64,000 bases of DNA from Algoriphagus yeomjeoni (GTDB lineage: Bacteria > Bacteroidota > Bacteroidia > Cytophagales > Cyclobacteriaceae). Position 1 is the stretch's first letter. Each line of letters starts with the position of its first letter. Below the pieces are notes generated by a model. The model made no database searches. It saw only the letters and a program-made list of their open reading frames with translations, and was not told the origin of the DNA. Positions 29,298-37,476 of the stretch are shown here, in pieces. The stretch lies in contig NZ_QLLK01000004.1 of the NCBI RefSeq assembly GCF_003259505.1, positions 124,001 to 188,000 of the forward strand, written 5' to 3'. The position numbers and the translations under genes are program-made.

Positions 29298-29705
29298 TTA
29301 ATGAGTTACCATTGGCTCAAGTGACTTAGCTTGCTCAATAAAGTCAGCAACCTTGGAAGCAGCAGGAACAACTCTAGTTAATCCTTTTTCTTCCTGAGTT
29401 TTAACCAGCGCAGCATGAAGATTCTCAGCATTTCTTGTCCTTAATTCTTTCACAGTATCTACGCCAGCCGCTTTCAGCAATTCTGCAAATTGACTTGCAA
29501 CACCGTTGATTCTGAAAAGATCGGCCATATTTACCCAAACAAGAACCTTGCTTTCATCTAAGCCTGAAGCCTCAGCAATTGCCTTTCTTCCTGCTTTAGA
29601 AGCACCTTTTTCTAGCAATCCTTCTACAGTAGATACTCCCGCTGCAGCAAGTTTCTCTTTCATTGCAGGACCTATACTCTCGATCATTGTGATTGGTTTT
29701 CCCAT
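29298..29705 (-). CDS. DUF4332 protein with tandem helix-hairpin-helix folds
   Basis: 135 aa. Two helix-hairpin-helix-like repeats: IGPAMKEKLAAAGVSTVEGLLEKG and RINGVASQFAELLKAAGVDTVKELR. This matches the DUF4332 family, which resembles the nucleic-acid-binding tips of other HhH proteins. It is probably cytosolic and may bind DNA or RNA; no partner is suggested by the context. The gene stands alone with about 90 bp to the next gene on its strand. Confidence 0.78.
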   Translation of the reverse strand: MGKPITMIESIGPAMKEKLAAAGVSTVEGLLEKGASKAGRKAIAEASGLDESKVLVWVNMADLFRINGVASQFAELLKAAGVDTVKELRTRNAENLHAALVKTQEEKGLTRVVPAASKVADFIEQAKSLEPMVTH

Positions 29706-29928
29706 TTCTTTAATTTTTAGGGTTAAAGTTTATGACTGAAAATTCTAAAGTTGAGTTCAAAGCATTAGAATTTCAACCATTGAAAAGAATTTGTTCCTAA
29801 AATAAAGACAATTTTTAACTTCTAAAATCCATTTTGCAGATTATAGAGAGATTTCCCCTTTTGGAAACATTAACTTTACCTTGAAGAAACTTCTACCTTT
29901 ATTGCTTCTTTAGAAAAACAATATCCCT

Positions 29929-30666
29929 GTGAGCTTTAAATTTCACCTCCCACTCCTACTTCTCAGTTTCATCTTTACTTTGGCAGTCAGCCAGGTCACG
30001 CTAGCGCAAATTGGTCTCAACCTTGGACAGACCGATCAATGGATGAAAGGCGCAAAGGCTGCAATTGAAAGAAGTGATTATGAAACTGCTAATTCAATAT
30101 TTAGAAATCTAATAGATTCAGGTCAACCACTTCCTGAAGAAATGCCTTACCTGTTCGCTGAAACGCTTTTTCATTTGAAACAATACGATAATTCTGCCAA
30201 TTTCCTGAATAAGTACCTAGAGCTGACGGGTTTCACAGGAGACCATTATCAGGGAGCACAGGAACTTCAGCAGCGATTGGAAGCTCCACTAAAAGAGATT
30301 CAGGAATGCCAGCTTTGTGATCGAAGAGGCTATCGCTACAAGACTTGCTTCACCTGCGAGGGAAAGCGGCAAATCGAGCAGGATTGTAACTATTGTAAAG
30401 CTAAAGGCGTGGTTGGATGTAGCCGCTGCAACGGTTCGGGTATGATCACCAAAGTGAATATCTTCAAAATTGTGGAGTATTTCGAATGTGAAAGGTGTGC
30501 TGGCAAAGGCAGGTTAACTTGCCCAGTTTGTGAAGGAAGTTTGAAGGAAGTCAGCTCTTGCAGAACCTGTAATGGAAGTGGGAAATTAAGCTCTGAGGAT
30601 ATTTGCGACCATGTAGCTGATGAAGCCCACGAACATGTAGAAGTGAAAACTGAAGCTGTACGTTAG
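29929..30666 (+). CDS. Secreted TPR/zinc-finger protein with seven CxxC motifs
   Basis: GTG start, giving a signal peptide (residues 1-27). Residues about 37-115 are helical and TPR-like (AAIERSDYETANSIFRNLI). Residues 126-230 carry seven CxxC pairs (CQLC, CFTC, CNYC, CSRC, CERC, CPVC, CRTC), several followed by GxG as in the DnaJ cysteine-rich domain, which has only four. This suggests two to three zinc sites in an exported protein. The C-terminus is acidic and His-rich. Function unknown. Confidence 0.75.
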   Translation: MSFKFHLPLLLLSFIFTLAVSQVTLAQIGLNLGQTDQWMKGAKAAIERSDYETANSIFRNLIDSGQPLPEEMPYLFAETLFHLKQYDNSANFLNKYLELTGFTGDHYQGAQELQQRLEAPLKEIQECQLCDRRGYRYKTCFTCEGKRQIEQDCNYCKAKGVVGCSRCNGSGMITKVNIFKIVEYFECERCAGKGRLTCPVCEGSLKEVSSCRTCNGSGKLSSEDICDHVADEAHEHVEVKTEAVR

Positions 30667-30904
30667 AATTTAGTCGCAGTATTCAGTCAAAGTTTTCAGA
30701 ATGACCAAGCGCAGTATTCAGTCACAGAGTTTATACTAGCACCAAAACTGCGTTCGGTGAATGCCCAGCATAAGCGAAGCGAGATACTGGGTGAGAGCCA
30801 AAGAGCAGGTAATCAGAGTGCCAGCTTCTGGAGAAGAATGATTACTCTAAGCCGTGACCTCTGCGATTTCCGCGGTACTAAAGTGTCCCAAGCGGTTAAA
30901 AAAA
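30667..30904. repeat. Intergenic region with direct and inverted short repeats
   Basis: The 14-mer GCAGTATTCAGTCA occurs twice (about 30676-30689 and 30702-30715). A hairpin CCCAG..AT..GC / GC..AT..CTGGG lies at 30764-30791. No coding potential is seen. Confidence 0.5.
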
Positions 30905-30910
30905 GTCATA

Positions 30911-30934
30911 AAAAAACCGGCATTTGCCGGTTTT
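30911..30934 (-). terminator. Terminator of the TPR lipoprotein gene
   Basis: AAAACCGGCA / TGCCGGTTTT with a 2-nt loop, followed on the minus strand by further T residues. It starts 3 bp past the stop. It may also stop the convergent 245-aa gene. Confidence 0.8.
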
Positions 30935-30937
30935 AAC

Positions 30938-31540
30938 TTATTTACAATATTTATCAAATGCTTCAGCTGCTCCGGGATATTCCAAGGCTTTGGCGAGTTG
31001 AAAGTCCTCACATGAGGCTCCCACTTTTTTCATCGCAACCTTCAATAAACCTCTATTAAAGTACGCCTGTCCAAAATCCTTGTCCACTGCGATTGCATTT
31101 CCATAAGCTTTCAAAGCTTCATCAGGCTTGCCAAGTTGGTGAAGAGCTCTAGCTTTCATAAAAGATGCCATGGCAGGTGCTCCTGGTATTTCTGCCGCCT
31201 GATCTGAATAAAGCAAAGCATTTGTGTAATTCTTTTGATTGTAGTGCACATTTGCTAGGCTTAGAAGAACCTGAAAATTATTAGGTTCTACTTCAAGCGC
31301 CTTCTCGAAATCAGCTTTTGCCTCCTCATAATTACCTTGCTCCTCATTCGCTCTACCTCTATTGTAAAGCATGCGAACATCGTTTGGCTTGAATTTTAAA
31401 TCCTCTGTATACTCATTCGCTGCTTTTGCATATTCTCCTCTATTGAAATATACATCACCTGAACTTGTCTTCTTTTCAGAGCAAGACCAAAGAGAAACTG
31501 AAAGAAAAAGGACGAATATCGCTTGGATAATTATTTTCAT
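30938..31540 (-). CDS. TPR-repeat lipoprotein
   Basis: Lipoprotein signal with C20 in LWSCSE. Four to five tetratricopeptide repeats fill residues about 28-185 (YFNRGEYAKAANEYTEDLKFKPND, YNRGRANEEQGNYEEAKADFEKALEVEP and so on). It is probably a periplasmic scaffold in an envelope complex; the partner is unknown. It lies 10 bp after dapD on the same strand and is likely co-transcribed. Confidence 0.85.
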   Translation of the reverse strand: MKIIIQAIFVLFLSVSLWSCSEKKTSSGDVYFNRGEYAKAANEYTEDLKFKPNDVRMLYNRGRANEEQGNYEEAKADFEKALEVEPNNFQVLLSLANVHYNQKNYTNALLYSDQAAEIPGAPAMASFMKARALHQLGKPDEALKAYGNAIAVDKDFGQAYFNRGLLKVAMKKVGASCEDFQLAKALEYPGAAEAFDKYCK

Positions 31541-31550
31541 TATTGTTGGT

Positions 31551-32366
31551 TTATACTGCTACACTATTGTCTCGTAGCGCATCATTTAGAGATGTTTTGA
31601 GGTCTGTAGAGGCTTTCCTTTGTCCTATAATCAAAGCGCAAGGAACCTGAAAAGTTCCTGCAGGGAAAGTTTTCGAAATGGAACCAGGAATAACTACAGA
31701 ACGCTGTGGCACAAAACCTTTGTATTCTACAGGCTCAGCCCCAGTCACATCTATGATCTTTGAACTTGCCGTCAAAGTAACTCCAGCGCCAATTACTGCT
31801 TCCTTACCTATTCGAACACCTTCTACTATGATGGCTCGGGAACCAATAAATGCTCCATCTTCGATAATTACTGGGGCTGCTTGGATTGGTTCTAATACTC
31901 CTCCAATACCTACTCCACCACTTAAATGAACGTTTTTGCCGATTTGCGCACAAGATCCTACAGTAGCCCATGTGTCAACCATCGTGCCACCGGCTACATA
32001 TGCTCCTATATTAACATAACTTGGCATCATCACTACTCCTGAGGCTAAAAATGCTCCATAACGAGCCACAGCGTGAGGAACTACACGAACACCTTTCTCT
32101 GCGTAGTTAGTCTTAAGCGCCATTTTATCATGGAATTCAAAAGGCCCTACTTCTATGGTCTCCATTTTTTGTATAGGGAAATAGAGAATTACAGCCTTCT
32201 TCACCCAGTCGTTTACCTTCCAGTCACCGTCTTCGGTAGGCTCAGCTACACGCAGAATACCAGCATCCAGATCAGCTATGACGGCTCTAATTGCTTGTTG
32301 AGTAGTTTCTTCCTTTAATAATTCCCGGTTATCCCAGGCCTTTTCTATGATAGTCTTCAGTTCCAT
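31551..32366 (-). CDS. dapD: Tetrahydrodipicolinate N-succinyltransferase
   Basis: Succinyl-CoA dependent acyl transfer in the lysine/meso-diaminopimelate pathway, supplying cell-wall precursor. Left-handed beta-helix hexapeptide repeats run from about 110 to 230 (GAYVAGGTMVDTWATVGS, GGVGIGGVLEP, IIEDGAFIGSRAIIVEGV). The N-terminal helical domain and C-terminal SISKTFPAGTFQVPCALIIG are complete. At 271 aa the length is normal. It is divergent from the glycosyltransferase gene with only 21 bp between start codons. Confidence 0.95.
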   Translation of the reverse strand: MELKTIIEKAWDNRELLKEETTQQAIRAVIADLDAGILRVAEPTEDGDWKVNDWVKKAVILYFPIQKMETIEVGPFEFHDKMALKTNYAEKGVRVVPHAVARYGAFLASGVVMMPSYVNIGAYVAGGTMVDTWATVGSCAQIGKNVHLSGGVGIGGVLEPIQAAPVIIEDGAFIGSRAIIVEGVRIGKEAVIGAGVTLTASSKIIDVTGAEPVEYKGFVPQRSVVIPGSISKTFPAGTFQVPCALIIGQRKASTDLKTSLNDALRDNSVAV

Positions 32367-32387
32367 TATTTTGGTTAGTTTCGTTTA

Positions 32388-33509
32388 ATGAGTGAAAAAT
32401 CAGCTTCCCTAATACCAGTCTTAATTGCGTCTAGCCTTAAGCCCGCCAAAGATACGAGAGCTTGGGGAAAGCTTGGCCTTTCACTACGAGAAACAGGGCT
32501 ATATCAGCTAAATTTTATGGGATTTTCACAAATACCCCTAAAAAATTACGAAGATGAAAAGTATTATACCTCACTTTCGAATGCGTCCTCAAGCTGGGGA
32601 AGATTATTCTCGCAGCTAACTTTCATAAAGGTCCTATCGCAGGTCCGCCCAAAAATCCTGATTTGTTGTACCTACGAATACCTCCCAGTAGCAGCATTTT
32701 TTAAGGGGATTTTGGGCTATAAATTAATCTATGATGTACAGGAAAATTATGTCAAAAATCTTGATTTAAATCCTGATTTAAGCTCGGATAAGAAGCAGAA
32801 AGTAGCTCGATTAATCAGGGGTATGGAAAGTGCTAAAGGTGTTGACCTATTCCTTCTCGCTGAGAAATGCTATCAAGATGAAATGCCCGATAAGTCTCCT
32901 TTTTTGATCTTGGAAAATAAATATGCAGGAGAAATAAAAAGAGTTTCATCAATCATACTCCCCAAAAAAGCGGGTTATAATTTTTTGATTTCGGGTACGC
33001 TAACGCCAGCTTTTGGGACACTTGAAGCAGTGAATTGGTTCAAGGAAATCATCAAAGTATTTCCAGATTCTACACTCAAAATCATTGGGCATTGCACACT
33101 TTCTAGCTTCAAAAAAGAGCTTGGAAAAGCCTGTGAAAACATCTTTCAAATTGATCTAAAATCATCTGATTTCCCAGTACCACATGAGGAGATTATCGCA
33201 GAATATTCGACAGCTGATTTTGCGATTTTACCCTATCAAAATAGAGAGGCTATAAAGGATAAAATGCCAACCAAACTTTTTGAATCTGCTGCGCTTGGAA
33301 TCCCAGTTTTAATAGGAGGAAACCCAAAATGGCGGGGCTTCTTGGCACCATTTTCCGGAGGATTTCCAATTGATTTTTTCGACTTAGAAAATGCAAATCA
33401 GCAGTTCAATGCCGCACTTAATCAGGAATATTTCACTCAGATTCCTGATGATACTATCCTGTGGAAATCCCAACACCGGGATTTCATCGAAGCAATAACC
33501 TCCCTTTAA
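32388..33509 (+). CDS. Glycosyltransferase (GT4-like)
   Basis: 373 aa. An N-terminal domain with ICCTYEYLPVAAFFKGILGYKLIYDVQENY (DxxE-type sugar acceptor side) precedes a C-terminal GT-B half with FLISGTLTPAFGTLEAVNWF, LKIIGHC, and the donor-binding AEYSTADFAILPYQNREA and PTKLFESAALGIPVLIG. This fits a family 4-like retaining glycosyltransferase. The product is unknown. It is the first plus-strand gene right of the orientation switch at the candidate origin. Confidence 0.8.
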   Translation: MSEKSASLIPVLIASSLKPAKDTRAWGKLGLSLRETGLYQLNFMGFSQIPLKNYEDEKYYTSLSNASSSWGRLFSQLTFIKVLSQVRPKILICCTYEYLPVAAFFKGILGYKLIYDVQENYVKNLDLNPDLSSDKKQKVARLIRGMESAKGVDLFLLAEKCYQDEMPDKSPFLILENKYAGEIKRVSSIILPKKAGYNFLISGTLTPAFGTLEAVNWFKEIIKVFPDSTLKIIGHCTLSSFKKELGKACENIFQIDLKSSDFPVPHEEIIAEYSTADFAILPYQNREAIKDKMPTKLFESAALGIPVLIGGNPKWRGFLAPFSGGFPIDFFDLENANQQFNAALNQEYFTQIPDDTILWKSQHRDFIEAITSL

Positions 33510-33692
33510 ATTCTAATCAGGATGTGGATTACTATCCACAGTTATCCACCTATACCCTATTTTCTACACTCATTTCATCAAAATGGAAACTGAGTTATTT
33601 TGATACTTTCCTCAATAAATTTGAATTGAACTAAGTTTCAAACTATTTATTATCAGTACTTTAAGTACATATTTACGTATGACTAATCTTAT

Positions 33693-33710
33693 TTTTAGCC
33701 TTACCTAAAA
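33693..33710. promoter_or_regulatory. Candidate DtxR-family operator 1
   Basis: TTTTAG-N6-CTAAAA, an inverted repeat with a 6-bp spacer, about 115 bp before the DtxR-family gene. Same arm and spacer layout as operator 2. Confidence 0.45.
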
Positions 33711-33769
33711 CCCTAAACACATTTGAAAATAGGTTATCCACAGCTGATTTAGCCACTATAGAATATATT

Positions 33770-33785
33770 TTTAGCTATATCTAAA
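33770..33785. promoter_or_regulatory. Candidate DtxR-family operator 2
   Basis: TTTAG-N6-CTAAA, ending 8 bp upstream of the -7 element, where bound repressor would block RNA polymerase. It is consistent with self-regulation by the metal-dependent repressor encoded next. Confidence 0.45.
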
Positions 33786-33793
33786 TTAATTTT

Positions 33794-33801
33794 TATATTT
33801 G
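33794..33801 (+). promoter_or_regulatory. -7 element of the metal-uptake operon
   Basis: TATATTTG, an exact TAnnTTTG match, 22 bp upstream of the DtxR-family ATG. A clear TTG at -33 is not present, which may reflect a regulated promoter. Confidence 0.45.
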
Positions 33802-33823
33802 CCTCAGTACAAATTAGAATACC

Positions 33824-34486
33824 ATGACCTTAACTACAGCGGAGGAGAATTATCTGAAAGCTATCTATCACCTATCGGATGGAGCCACCAAATCTGTGTC
33901 GACAAATGATGTGGCTGCAGAGATGAAAACTAAACCTGCATCGGTCTCAGATATGCTAAGAAAGCTAGGCGATAAGGAGGTGATAGAATACCGTAAATAT
34001 TACGGAGTCAACATCACAGAAGAGGGGAAAAAGAGAGCGCTACAAACCATCAGAAAACACAGACTTTGGGAAGTGTTTCTAGTAGACAAATTACAGTTTG
34101 CATGGGATGAAGTTCATGAGGTAGCAGAGGAACTGGAACACATACAATCTCCTCTCCTAATTCAGCGTTTAGATGCCTATTTGAACTATCCGAAATTTGA
34201 TCCGCACGGCGATCCAATTCCTGATGAATATGGTGATGTACGAGCCAGACCAAGGCTTGCTTTGAACGAGATGGATGTAGATCAAAGCGGTCAGATCGTG
34301 GCAGTAAAAGACAGCTCTGCAGCCTTCCTAAAATACCTCGATAAAGTTGGTGCCTACATCGGCGCCAGAATCAAAATATTGGACAAAGTGGAGTTTGATG
34401 GATCTATGGAAATTCTCGTGGATCAGAAGAAAACGCTCTTTATGTCGAAGGATGTAGCAGCAAATATTCTGGCAATTCAATCATGA
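33824..34486 (+). CDS. DtxR/MntR-family metal-dependent transcriptional regulator
   Basis: 220 aa. Winged-helix DNA-binding domain at 1-65 (TTAEENYLKAIYHLSD, KPASVSDMLRKLGDKEVIEYR), metal-binding dimerisation domain at about 70-145 (HRLWEVFLVDKL..HEVAEELEHI, HGDPIPD), and a C-terminal FeoA/SH3-like domain at about 150-215. It is the first gene of a metal ABC uptake operon, its stop overlapping the next start in ATGA. It probably represses the operon when Mn2+ (or Fe2+/Zn2+) is sufficient, acting on the TTTAG-N6-CTAAA sites upstream. Confidence 0.92.
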   Translation: MTLTTAEENYLKAIYHLSDGATKSVSTNDVAAEMKTKPASVSDMLRKLGDKEVIEYRKYYGVNITEEGKKRALQTIRKHRLWEVFLVDKLQFAWDEVHEVAEELEHIQSPLLIQRLDAYLNYPKFDPHGDPIPDEYGDVRARPRLALNEMDVDQSGQIVAVKDSSAAFLKYLDKVGAYIGARIKILDKVEFDGSMEILVDQKKTLFMSKDVAANILAIQS

Positions 34487-35397
34487 GAAACTGTCTACTA
34501 ATACTGATTATTTCACTCCTCTCCTTTGCCTGTAAATTTGACAATCCAGAGGAGAATACTAAGCCGCAAATAGTAGCGACAACAAGCATCCTTGCTGACG
34601 GAATTAGAAATATCGTCGGCGAAAATGCTGATGTAGTTTCTCTCATGCCGGCTGGCGTTGATCCACATTTATACAAGGCTTCGGTTCGGGATTTGGACTT
34701 GCTTCAAAATGCAGACATGGTTATTTACCATGGGCTTTTTCTGGAAGGGAAAATGACTGAGATCTTTGAGAAGCTTGCTTTCAGCCAAAACCTGATCAAC
34801 GTATCAGAGAATATTCCTCAGGAACTACTTTTAAGATCCGGGCCAGAGGCTCACTCCGTAGATCCACACATCTGGTTTGATGTGTCACTTTGGTCTTTGG
34901 CACTGGCTCATGGCTCGGAGGAGCTTATCAAGTGGCAGCCAGAGTGGAAAACAACCATCAACAAGAATACAGAATCGTACCTTTCTCAATTAGCACTTTT
35001 GCATCAGGACAACCTCACCAAAGTAGCACAACTTCGCCAAGCCAATCAAGCGCTCATCACTGCGCATGATGCCTTCTCCTATTTTGGAAGAGCCTATGAT
35101 CTGGAAGTTTTGGGACTGCAGGGATTATCCACACTCAGTGAGCCTGGGCTTCGGGATTTGACTGGGTTAGTGAGTTTCATTGTGGAGAGAAATATCCATG
35201 CAGTTTTTGCAGAGCAAACCATTTCCCCAAAAGCAATTGAGGCAGTGGTCGCAGGATGTGCGAACCAAAATCATGAAATTAAACTGGCTGGCCCATTGTA
35301 TACAGATAGTTTGGGAGCCCCAGAATCTCCAGCCGGAACCTATATAGGAATGGTGAAAACCAATGTTCAAGTAATTTTTGAAAGCCTAACACAATGA
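34483..35397 (+). CDS. Metal ABC transporter substrate-binding lipoprotein (TroA/ZnuA-like)
   Basis: Lipoprotein signal with C17 (LSFAC). Cluster A-I binding protein. The likely metal ligands are H62 (VDPHLY), H129 (DPHIWFD), H195 (TAHDAF) and D275 (YTDSLG). This HHHD set is that of TroA; Mn-specific PsaA/MntC have Glu in third place. A ZnuA-type His-rich loop is absent. Substrate Mn2+ or Zn2+, preferably Mn given the MntR-like partner. Overlaps the regulator by 4 bp and the ATPase gene by 4 bp. Confidence 0.9.
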   Translation: MRNCLLILIISLLSFACKFDNPEENTKPQIVATTSILADGIRNIVGENADVVSLMPAGVDPHLYKASVRDLDLLQNADMVIYHGLFLEGKMTEIFEKLAFSQNLINVSENIPQELLLRSGPEAHSVDPHIWFDVSLWSLALAHGSEELIKWQPEWKTTINKNTESYLSQLALLHQDNLTKVAQLRQANQALITAHDAFSYFGRAYDLEVLGLQGLSTLSEPGLRDLTGLVSFIVERNIHAVFAEQTISPKAIEAVVAGCANQNHEIKLAGPLYTDSLGAPESPAGTYIGMVKTNVQVIFESLTQ

Positions 35398-36182
35398 TCA
35401 TAAACGTAGATTCCCCGATTTTAGAAATACATGACCTCACTGTCAGCTACGATCAAAGTCCAGTCTTATGGAATGTGGATCTGAGTTTACCAGCTGGAAA
35501 ACTGATAGGAATACTTGGTCCAAACGGTGCCGGTAAGTCAACTTTAATTAAGGCCATCATGGGATTGATTCCAACTACCGGAGGATATGTCAAGCTTTTT
35601 GACCGTGAGTTAAATGACGTAAGAAGTCGAATCAGCTATGTCCCTCAGCGGGAATCTGTGGACTGGAATTTCCCCGCTTCTGTGCTGGATGTGGTGATGA
35701 TGGGTACCTTTGGAAAACTAGGTCTTTTTCGTAGACCTGGAAAAAAGGAAAAGAAGATCGCCATGGATTGCCTGGAAAAAGTGGGAATGCAATCCTTTAT
35801 AGACCGTCAAATCTCAGAGCTTTCCGGAGGTCAGCAGCAGCGGGTTTTTATCGCCAGAGCTTTAGCTCAGGAAGCAGACCTTTATTTAATGGATGAGCCT
35901 TTCGCTGGAGTGGACATGGCAACGGAAACAGCAATCTTCCAGCTTCTGCAGGAAATGACTGCAGCTGGCAAGACAGTGATCGTTGTCCATCACGACATAC
36001 ACTCTGCCATGAATTACTTTGATTGGATCATCATGCTAAACCTGCACTTGGTAGCATCCGGCCCAAAAACCCAAGTGGTAACTGAAGAGCTTTTGAGAAA
36101 GACCTATGGCGGTAAGCTCAACCTGCTTACCAAAGTCACAGACATTATCAGACAGAAAGACTTTAATCCATTGAAAAATTGA
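35394..36182 (+). CDS. Metal ABC transporter ATP-binding protein
   Basis: 262-aa ABC ATPase. Walker A GPNGAGKST at 42-50, signature LSGGQ at 143-147, Walker B LYLMDEP around 163-169, and the switch His in VVHHDIHSA. It resembles the MntB/ZnuC/TroB group (SYVPQRESVDWNFPASVLDVV). It overlaps the binding-protein gene by 4 bp and precedes the permease by one base, so it belongs to a tightly packed operon. Confidence 0.93.
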   Translation: MIINVDSPILEIHDLTVSYDQSPVLWNVDLSLPAGKLIGILGPNGAGKSTLIKAIMGLIPTTGGYVKLFDRELNDVRSRISYVPQRESVDWNFPASVLDVVMMGTFGKLGLFRRPGKKEKKIAMDCLEKVGMQSFIDRQISELSGGQQQRVFIARALAQEADLYLMDEPFAGVDMATETAIFQLLQEMTAAGKTVIVVHHDIHSAMNYFDWIIMLNLHLVASGPKTQVVTEELLRKTYGGKLNLLTKVTDIIRQKDFNPLKN

Positions 36183-36183
36183 T

Positions 36184-37476
36184 ATGAGCGATTTTGTCTA
36201 TTTCTTCACATTTCAGGATGCATCCATTGCCTTTGTAGTAATTGGGATCACACTCTTGGGCATCGGCTCTGCTTATGTGGGAACGTACAGTTTTCTGGAC
36301 AAAAAGGCCTTATTGGGAGACGCTATCTCCCATGCAGTACTTCCGGGCATTTGCCTAGGCTTTATGCTTGCAGGAGAAAAGAATCCTATTTACATAGTGA
36401 CTGGAGCATTTCTATCAGGGGCCTTAGCTACTTTCCTTACTTCCTGGCTAAAAAGCAAAACCCGATTGAGTGATGATGCAATCATCGCCTCCATCCTATC
36501 CATTTTCTTTGGATTCGGAGTAGTACTTCTCACTGTGATACAAAAATCAGGAAATCCAGAGATGGCTGGTCTTAACCAGTTCATCTTCGGAAATGCCATT
36601 GCCATTCTTGAAGAAGATCTATACATCTATGGAGGTCTGGCAATCTTAATCATTCTTACACTGACCGCTTTCAGAAAGGAATTTTCAATGCTAGTATTCA
36701 ATGCCGACTTCGGAAAGTCCATTGGCTATCCCATGGGAGCGATCAGATTGATATTTAATGTGCTCATGATACTGGCGGTAGTAATAGGTATCCAAGCAAT
36801 CGGCGTGGTGTTGATGGCGGCCTTGTTAATTACTCCGGGAGCAGCAGCTCGATTCTGGACGGATAAACTAGGAAAGCTTCTTTTAATCGCCGGGGCATTT
36901 TCAGCTGTGTCGGGAATCATCGGAACCTACGTCTCCTTTATAATTCCCCAGATGCCCACTGGTCCTTGGGTGGTGGTTTGTTTATCGCTGCTAGCATTAA
37001 TTTCCTTTCTTTTTGCCCCAAAAAAAGGCGTGCTCTCTCGCTTTATCGCAAGAAGGTATTACCTCAAAAAAACGCATCAAGACCACCTTTTAAAGTTGAT
37101 TTATCATGGAATAGAAAGTGGGAAAAGCAGCTTCCCTATAGAAGAAATCTATCAGTCCTTTCCCTACAGAAAGCGAGAAACGAAGCATACTATTGATGAA
37201 TTAATCAAAACAAACCTACTTACTATAAATCAAGGCTTTATAGACTTCACTTCTAAAGGGAAATCAGAAGCCAAGCGAATTGTGAGACTTCATAGACTTT
37301 GGGAACTTTACCTCAATGAGTACATGAATATTGCCCCGGATCACGTACACGATTCTGCCGAAAAGCTTGAACATATTCTGACACCAGAACTTGAAGCCTT
37401 GCTAGAGAACAGACTTAATTATCCTAAACTCGATCCTCACCAGGAGAATATCCCCCGCGACAACGATGAGCTTTGA
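36184..37476 (+). CDS. Metal ABC permease fused to DtxR-like C-terminal domain
   Basis: Residues 1-285 form an ABC-3 type permease with about 8-9 TM segments (LLGDAISHAVLPGICLGF is the coupling region). Residues about 300-430 are soluble and match the winged-helix plus metal-binding parts of DtxR-family regulators: KTHQDHLLKLIYHGIESG, LIKTNLLTINQGFIDFTSKGK, VRLHRLWELYLNEYM, HDSAEKLEHIL and the final NYPKLDPHQENIP. The tail may sense cytosolic metal and gate transport. The FeoA-like part is lacking. The 3' end overlaps the next gene by 11 bp. Confidence 0.92.
   Translation: MSDFVYFFTFQDASIAFVVIGITLLGIGSAYVGTYSFLDKKALLGDAISHAVLPGICLGFMLAGEKNPIYIVTGAFLSGALATFLTSWLKSKTRLSDDAIIASILSIFFGFGVVLLTVIQKSGNPEMAGLNQFIFGNAIAILEEDLYIYGGLAILIILTLTAFRKEFSMLVFNADFGKSIGYPMGAIRLIFNVLMILAVVIGIQAIGVVLMAALLITPGAAARFWTDKLGKLLLIAGAFSAVSGIIGTYVSFIIPQMPTGPWVVVCLSLLALISFLFAPKKGVLSRFIARRYYLKKTHQDHLLKLIYHGIESGKSSFPIEEIYQSFPYRKRETKHTIDELIKTNLLTINQGFIDFTSKGKSEAKRIVRLHRLWELYLNEYMNIAPDHVHDSAEKLEHILTPELEALLENRLNYPKLDPHQENIPRDNDEL

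Larger units (their letters stand above)
33523..33823. other. Candidate replication origin (DnaA-box cluster plus AT-rich DNA)
   Basis: Four 9-mers close to TTATCCACA: TGTGGATTA (33523-33531, reverse orientation), CTATCCACA (33532-33540), TTATCCACC (33542-33550) and the exact TTATCCACA (33734-33742). AT-rich DNA follows at about 33753-33800. The gap lies exactly where gene orientation changes from minus on the left to plus on the right. No dnaA gene is adjacent, which is not unusual in this phylum. It also holds the promoter and possible operators of the metal operon. Confidence 0.5.

Noticed and set aside
30676-30715. Possible CRISPR-like direct repeat (GCAGTATTCAGTCA twice)
   Set aside because: Only two short copies with a 12-bp gap and no cas genes nearby.
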